Of a stretch of 64,000 nucleotides of DNA, positions 61,037 to 64,000 are shown in pieces. The stretch's first letter is position 1; every line of letters starts with the position of its first letter. The stretch comes from Deinococcus hopiensis KR-140 (lineage in GTDB: Bacteria; Deinococcota; Deinococci; Deinococcales; Deinococcaceae), in contig NZ_FWWU01000009.1 of assembly GCF_900176165.1 (NCBI RefSeq), positions 2,400,001 through 2,464,000 on the forward strand, written 5' to 3'. A program made the translations under genes and the position numbers. The notes beneath the pieces are model-generated. The model did no database searches. It was not told the DNA's origin and saw nothing but the letters and a program-made list of their open reading frames with translations.

Positions 61037-62398
61037 CTACCGCGCGTACCGCCGGCCCCCGTACCCCACATACACGCCGATCCCGTAGGCCACGCTGCGC
61101 ACGCTTTCGAGCACCGGGCGGCCATCCCAGGCCAGGCCCGCGCTGCTGCCACCGTCGAGCAGCAGCGCTTCGCGCACCCCGAGCCTCACCATGATGCGGC
61201 CCATCTCAGTGGTGGACAGGCGTGCGTGGGTGGTCACAAACACCAGGTCGCGGTTGCTTTTCAGGCCCACGGCGCTGCGGGCCGCCCGGCCGAACACCGC
61301 CGCGTCGCGGAAGATGCCGCGCGAGGACCCGGCCACCCCCTGGTGAACGATGCGCGGACCAGAGGCGATCACCGTTTCCATGCCGCGCCACGTGGTTTCC
61401 AGCGGGCGGCCCAGGAGCGGCGCGGTGCTGGTGGTCATCGTGGCGCGGTTGTCGGGCGTGATGGCCAGCGCGCCCGGAATGCGGCCCCACGAGAGCATCC
61501 GCCCCTGCATCACCACGTCCCCGGCAGGGACATAGGAGCGCGGATGAAAGTAGCTGCCGTTCACCACCGCCCGCGCTCCGCTGATCCGCGCCAGGGTACC
61601 CACCCGCGCGCCCCTGCCCGTTCCCAGTCCCCGGGGCGGCAGCACAGGCGTGACGAGCACATCCCGGTAGCGCAAGTCCACGAACAGCACGCGCACGGGG
61701 ATGTTCAGCACAGTCGTCTTCCATAGGGTCAGCGGCTCGGCGCGGGGCCGGGGAGGAATGGGCACCGGCACCCGGCGCGGCACGAGCAGGCGGCGGCCGG
61801 GGTAGAGGCGGCGCTCGGCGGCAGACAGTCGGTTGAGGAGGGCCAATCCGTTGGCCGTCACGCGGTAGCGCCGGGCCAGCACCTCCAGCGTCTCGTGGGG
61901 CCGCACCCGCACATAGGTGTAGATGAGGCGCACCTCCGTGTGGGGCGGCAGGGCCGGAACCGCCTTGACCTTCACCGTGCCGGGCAGAGGCAACTTGAGG
62001 CGTTGCCCCGGACGAATCAGGTTGCTCCCGATCTGGTTGGCCACCTTCAGGGCCGCCACGCTGATCCCCACGCGGGAGGCGATCTTGGAAAGCGTGTCTC
62101 CGGCGCGCACCGTATAGACGATGGGCCTGGAACGGGCGGGCTTGGCGGGGGGGTTGGCCGCAGGGGGGCCCTTGCCGCTGAGTCTCAGCTTCTGCCCTGG
62201 ATGAATGAGGTTGCCCTTCAGGCCGTTGATGGCCCGCAGCCGCGTCACGGGAACGCCGCTGCGCTGGGCGATGGCAAAGAGGGTGTCGCCTTTGCGGACC
62301 GTCACGGTGCCGCTTGCCGCCAGCGCGCTGCCAGAGAGGAGAAGGCCCGAGAGCAGAAGGGAAGGAAGCAGGGTCAAGAAGGCCAGGCGGCGAAGCAT
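61037..62398 (-). CDS. Secreted LysM / phosphodiester glycosidase (NAGPA-like) protein
   Basis: A 453-residue exported wall-associated protein. Signal peptide (LLPSLLLSGLLLSGSALA), then LysM 1 (VTVRKGDTLFAIAQRSGVPV, NLIHPGQKL), LysM 2 (YTVRAGDTLSKIASRVGISV, NLIRPGQRL) and a less conserved third (VRVRPHETLEVLARRYRVTA, RLYPGRRL). A C-terminal phosphodiester-glycosidase (NAGPA/DUF2233) domain follows: ARAVVNGSYFHPRSYVPAGD, LFVDLRYRDVLVTPV, ALLLDGGSSAGLAWDG. LysM modules bind peptidoglycan or chitin-like GlcNAc; the catalytic domain may act on a cell-wall polymer. Confidence 0.92.
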   Translation of the reverse strand: MLRRLAFLTLLPSLLLSGLLLSGSALAASGTVTVRKGDTLFAIAQRSGVPVTRLRAINGLKGNLIHPGQKLRLSGKGPPAANPPAKPARSRPIVYTVRAGDTLSKIASRVGISVAALKVANQIGSNLIRPGQRLKLPLPGTVKVKAVPALPPHTEVRLIYTYVRVRPHETLEVLARRYRVTANGLALLNRLSAAERRLYPGRRLLVPRRVPVPIPPRPRAEPLTLWKTTVLNIPVRVLFVDLRYRDVLVTPVLPPRGLGTGRGARVGTLARISGARAVVNGSYFHPRSYVPAGDVVMQGRMLSWGRIPGALAITPDNRATMTTSTAPLLGRPLETTWRGMETVIASGPRIVHQGVAGSSRGIFRDAAVFGRAARSAVGLKSNRDLVFVTTHARLSTTEMGRIMVRLGVREALLLDGGSSAGLAWDGRPVLESVRSVAYGIGVYVGYGGRRYAR

Positions 62399-62457
62399 CG
62401 CCGCTTAGGGGAGCATGCTCGGCGGGTGGGGAGATGAGCCGGGGCTGACCGTGCGCT

Positions 62458-62745
62458 TTATGAGGATGGGCGGGGGCGCACCGGGCCCAGTGGCGTGTAT
62501 CCGGCGCAGTGCAGGGCCGCTGCCAGGTCTGCCACCGTCAGTTCGGGGCGTCTGGGCCGCGCTTCCAGCGTAGCGTCTCCCAGCCGCGCCACCGGCCAGG
62601 CGCGCACCTCCCAATCGAGCAGCAGAGGCGCGGTGGCCTCGCCCTGGGGTGTAAGGACTTCCAGCGTGAAGGTGCCAAACACCTTGGGGCCGTGAACGGT
62701 GGGGGGCAGCAGGGGCACGGTGGGCAGAAAAGAAGCGTGGGTCAT
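62458..62745 (-). CDS. Small protein of unknown function
   Basis: A 95-residue protein starting MTHASFLPTVPLLPPTVHG with segments FGTFTLEVLTPQGEATAPLL and LTVADLAAALHCAGYTPLGP. An AGGAGG Shine-Dalgarno lies close to the ATG. No signal peptide or membrane helix. I do not recognise a family; it is divergent from the LysR gene. Confidence 0.7.
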   Translation of the reverse strand: MTHASFLPTVPLLPPTVHGPKVFGTFTLEVLTPQGEATAPLLLDWEVRAWPVARLGDATLEARPRRPELTVADLAAALHCAGYTPLGPVRPRPSS

Positions 62746-62862
62746 GGGAAACCTCCTCGCGTCTCAGCCTGCGCTCCCACCCGCCTTTCAGGACATCGGC
62801 GCCAGGCGACACGCGGAAAGTCGGGCATCGGCAAAACCGATGGAAGCCCACGGGAACGGGCC

Positions 62863-62868
62863 TAGAAT
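62863..62868 (+). promoter_or_regulatory. -10 element of the LysR-type gene (leaderless type)
   Basis: TAGAAT ends 6 nt before the ATG at 62875. Confidence 0.55.
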
Positions 62869-62874
62869 GAAAGC

Positions 62875-63816
62875 ATGGCTCCCCAGACCCCCACCCTCGC
62901 CCAGCTTCGCGCCCTGATCGCCGTGGCCGAGGCGGGGGGCTTCGGTGAGGCCGCCGCTGAGGGGGGCGTGTCGCAATCCAGCCTCAGCGAGGCCGTCGCC
63001 AAGCTCGAAGCGCTGGCAGGCCGTCCCCTGCTGCGCCGCACGCCCGCTGGAACCGCACCTACCGAGGCCGGGCAGCGGGTACTGGAGCACGCCCGCGCCG
63101 CCGTTCAGGCCGCCGGAGACGCGCTGCTGGCCGCGCAGGAAGACTCGGCGCTGTCGGGTACCCTGCGGGTGGCTTCCATGCGGTCCACCGCCACGCACCT
63201 GCTGCCCCCCGCCATCGCGGCCTTTCGGGCGCGGCACCCCGGCGTGCGCGTGGAGGTGCTGGACCTGGACGCCGAGACGTATGGGGGCAGCGCGGACGTG
63301 GTGCAGTCGGGCCGGGCGGACATGGCGCTGATCGTGGCCGAGGAGGTGCCCGGCCTGCGCCTGCTGCCCCTCCCCGCCGATGAGTACCTGTTCGTCGCGC
63401 CCGCCTCGCGCGGCGCCGGACCGGTGCAGGTGTCTGAACTGCTGGCCCCGCTGATCCTGCCGCCGGGGCAAAACGCCTGTCACCTGCGGGTGCGGCGCTA
63501 CCTGTCCACGCTGGGCGTGCCGATGGGGGCCGTCAGCGAGATCGAGCAGGACAGTGTGATTCTCTCGATGGTGGAGTACGGCCTCGGGATCACCGTCATG
63601 CCCCGGCTGGCGCTGCTGCCCCTGCCGCCCGGCCTGGTGGCCCTGCCCCTCCCCGAACCGCTGGTCCGCCCCCTGTCGCTGGCCGTGCTGCCGCACCGGG
63701 CAGGCCTGCCCATGCTCCGGGCGTTCACGGAGGCGGTGTTGCGGGCGGCCCGGCAGGGGCGTTTGCCGCCGCTGGAGCGGGAGTCACGCGTGGGGTATTC
63801 GGCGGGGGCGAATTAG
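62875..63816 (+). CDS. LysR-type transcriptional regulator
   Basis: A 313-residue LysR regulator. The N-terminal helix-turn-helix is LAQLRALIAVAEAGGFGEAAAEGGVSQSSLSEAVAKLEAL, with PLLRRTPAGTAPTEAG completing the wing. The effector domain has two Rossmann-like halves (GTLRVASMRSTATHLLPPAI, HPGVRVEVLDLD, ALIVAEEVPGLRLLPL, VEYGLGITVMPRLALLPL). It resembles the CynR/OxyR-like majority of the family; no catalytic-type Cys pair of OxyR is seen. Targets are unknown; repeat copy B begins 2 nt after its stop. Confidence 0.93.
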   Translation: MAPQTPTLAQLRALIAVAEAGGFGEAAAEGGVSQSSLSEAVAKLEALAGRPLLRRTPAGTAPTEAGQRVLEHARAAVQAAGDALLAAQEDSALSGTLRVASMRSTATHLLPPAIAAFRARHPGVRVEVLDLDAETYGGSADVVQSGRADMALIVAEEVPGLRLLPLPADEYLFVAPASRGAGPVQVSELLAPLILPPGQNACHLRVRRYLSTLGVPMGAVSEIEQDSVILSMVEYGLGITVMPRLALLPLPPGLVALPLPEPLVRPLSLAVLPHRAGLPMLRAFTEAVLRAARQGRLPPLERESRVGYSAGAN

Positions 63817-63817
63817 G

Positions 63818-63938
63818 GCATTTGTCCGAATGGCGCTGCGCGTGGCAAGGCACCCCTCACGGCGCCATTCTCCCCCATGCGCATTCAGGTTCGCTCTGCT
63901 CGGTCAAAAAGAAGTCCGCAGGTTGACACGCGCGCCAG
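63818..63938 (+). repeat. Dispersed repeat, copy B (first copy at 1224-1347)
   Basis: About 121 bp matching copy A in the same orientation, starting 2 nt after the LysR stop codon. The left-arm stem is more degraded than in copy A, while the CCCTCACGGCGCCATTCTCC and GGTCAAAAAGAAGTCCGCA blocks are identical. Confidence 0.8.
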
Positions 63939-64000
63939 GGCGGGAAGTTGTGCGCTGAGCGGGCGGGGTGAGTGGAACAGCCCGAAGAGAGGGGTCCACC

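Overview
The window is GC-rich chromosomal DNA from a Deinococcus-type bacterium (phylum Deinococcota). This rests on protein flavour (FtsZ ending in an IPAFLR-type tail, YidC with a lipobox plus a large periplasmic domain, TrmFO, fused chorismate mutase-DAHP synthase, a long Ala/Pro/Lys tail on RpoD) and on promoter style. Nearly twenty genes on both strands have a TANNNT -10 element only 6-9 nt before the start codon, the arrangement reported for leaderless mRNAs in Deinococcus. No rRNA, tRNA, CRISPR array, insertion sequence or prophage was recognised.

Layout. 0-5 kb: 3' end of ftsZ with terminator, a decayed endonuclease/exonuclease/phosphatase-family gene, a dispersed repeat, then pfkA, rsmI, small genes and rlmH. 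5-11.5 kb: a large M16 protease, a three-gene secreted cluster (Ig/cohesin-like lipoprotein, secreted protein, dockerin protein), an S4 protein and a DUF1684 protein. 11.5-14.2 kb: the yidC-yidD-rnpA-rpmH operon. 14.3-22.9 kb: TetR with FAD monooxygenase, mrp, a SufR-like Fe-S regulator, a 2H phosphoesterase, aroF, a globin, a Tat-exported metallo-hydrolase and an EAL protein. 22.9-26.2 kb: a gene graveyard with a decayed AbiEii-like nucleotidyltransferase, its coupled upstream partner and a decayed RNA ligase. 26.2-42.6 kb: ychF, a 5'-nucleotidase, a divergent MBL/TetR pair, ftsW-murD, trmFO, mscS, DUF305, GNAT, DUF4258 with an attenuator-like leader, a decayed solute-binding protein and mnmE. 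42.6-49.4 kb: a decayed MFS transporter, the DUF4129-MoxR-DUF58 operon and rpoD. 49.5-52.2 kb: an intact RNA-repair-type operon (RNA ligase, HD-polynucleotide kinase, nucleotidyltransferase). 52.2-64 kb: a histidine kinase-DUF4097-response regulator operon, a decayed alpha/beta hydrolase, a PadR-controlled operon with signal peptidase I, a Nudix-M1 peptidase pair, rbfA with a thioesterase, a LysM glycosidase and a LysR regulator, ending with the second copy of the dispersed repeat.

How the parts fit. Housekeeping genes are intact and often coupled by 4-nt stop/start overlaps, whereas accessory genes are repeatedly found as multi-frameshifted remains. The most interesting intact unit is the RNA ligase/HD-Pnk/nucleotidyltransferase operon, which should heal and seal broken RNA. 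A second, decayed RNA ligase lies 25 kb away beside a decayed AbiEii-like gene. Other notable items are the 121-124 bp repeat at both ends of the window, the attenuator-like leader before the DUF4258 gene, overlapping face-to-face promoters with a palindromic operator at 30.3-30.4 kb, and the possible cohesin/dockerin pair.
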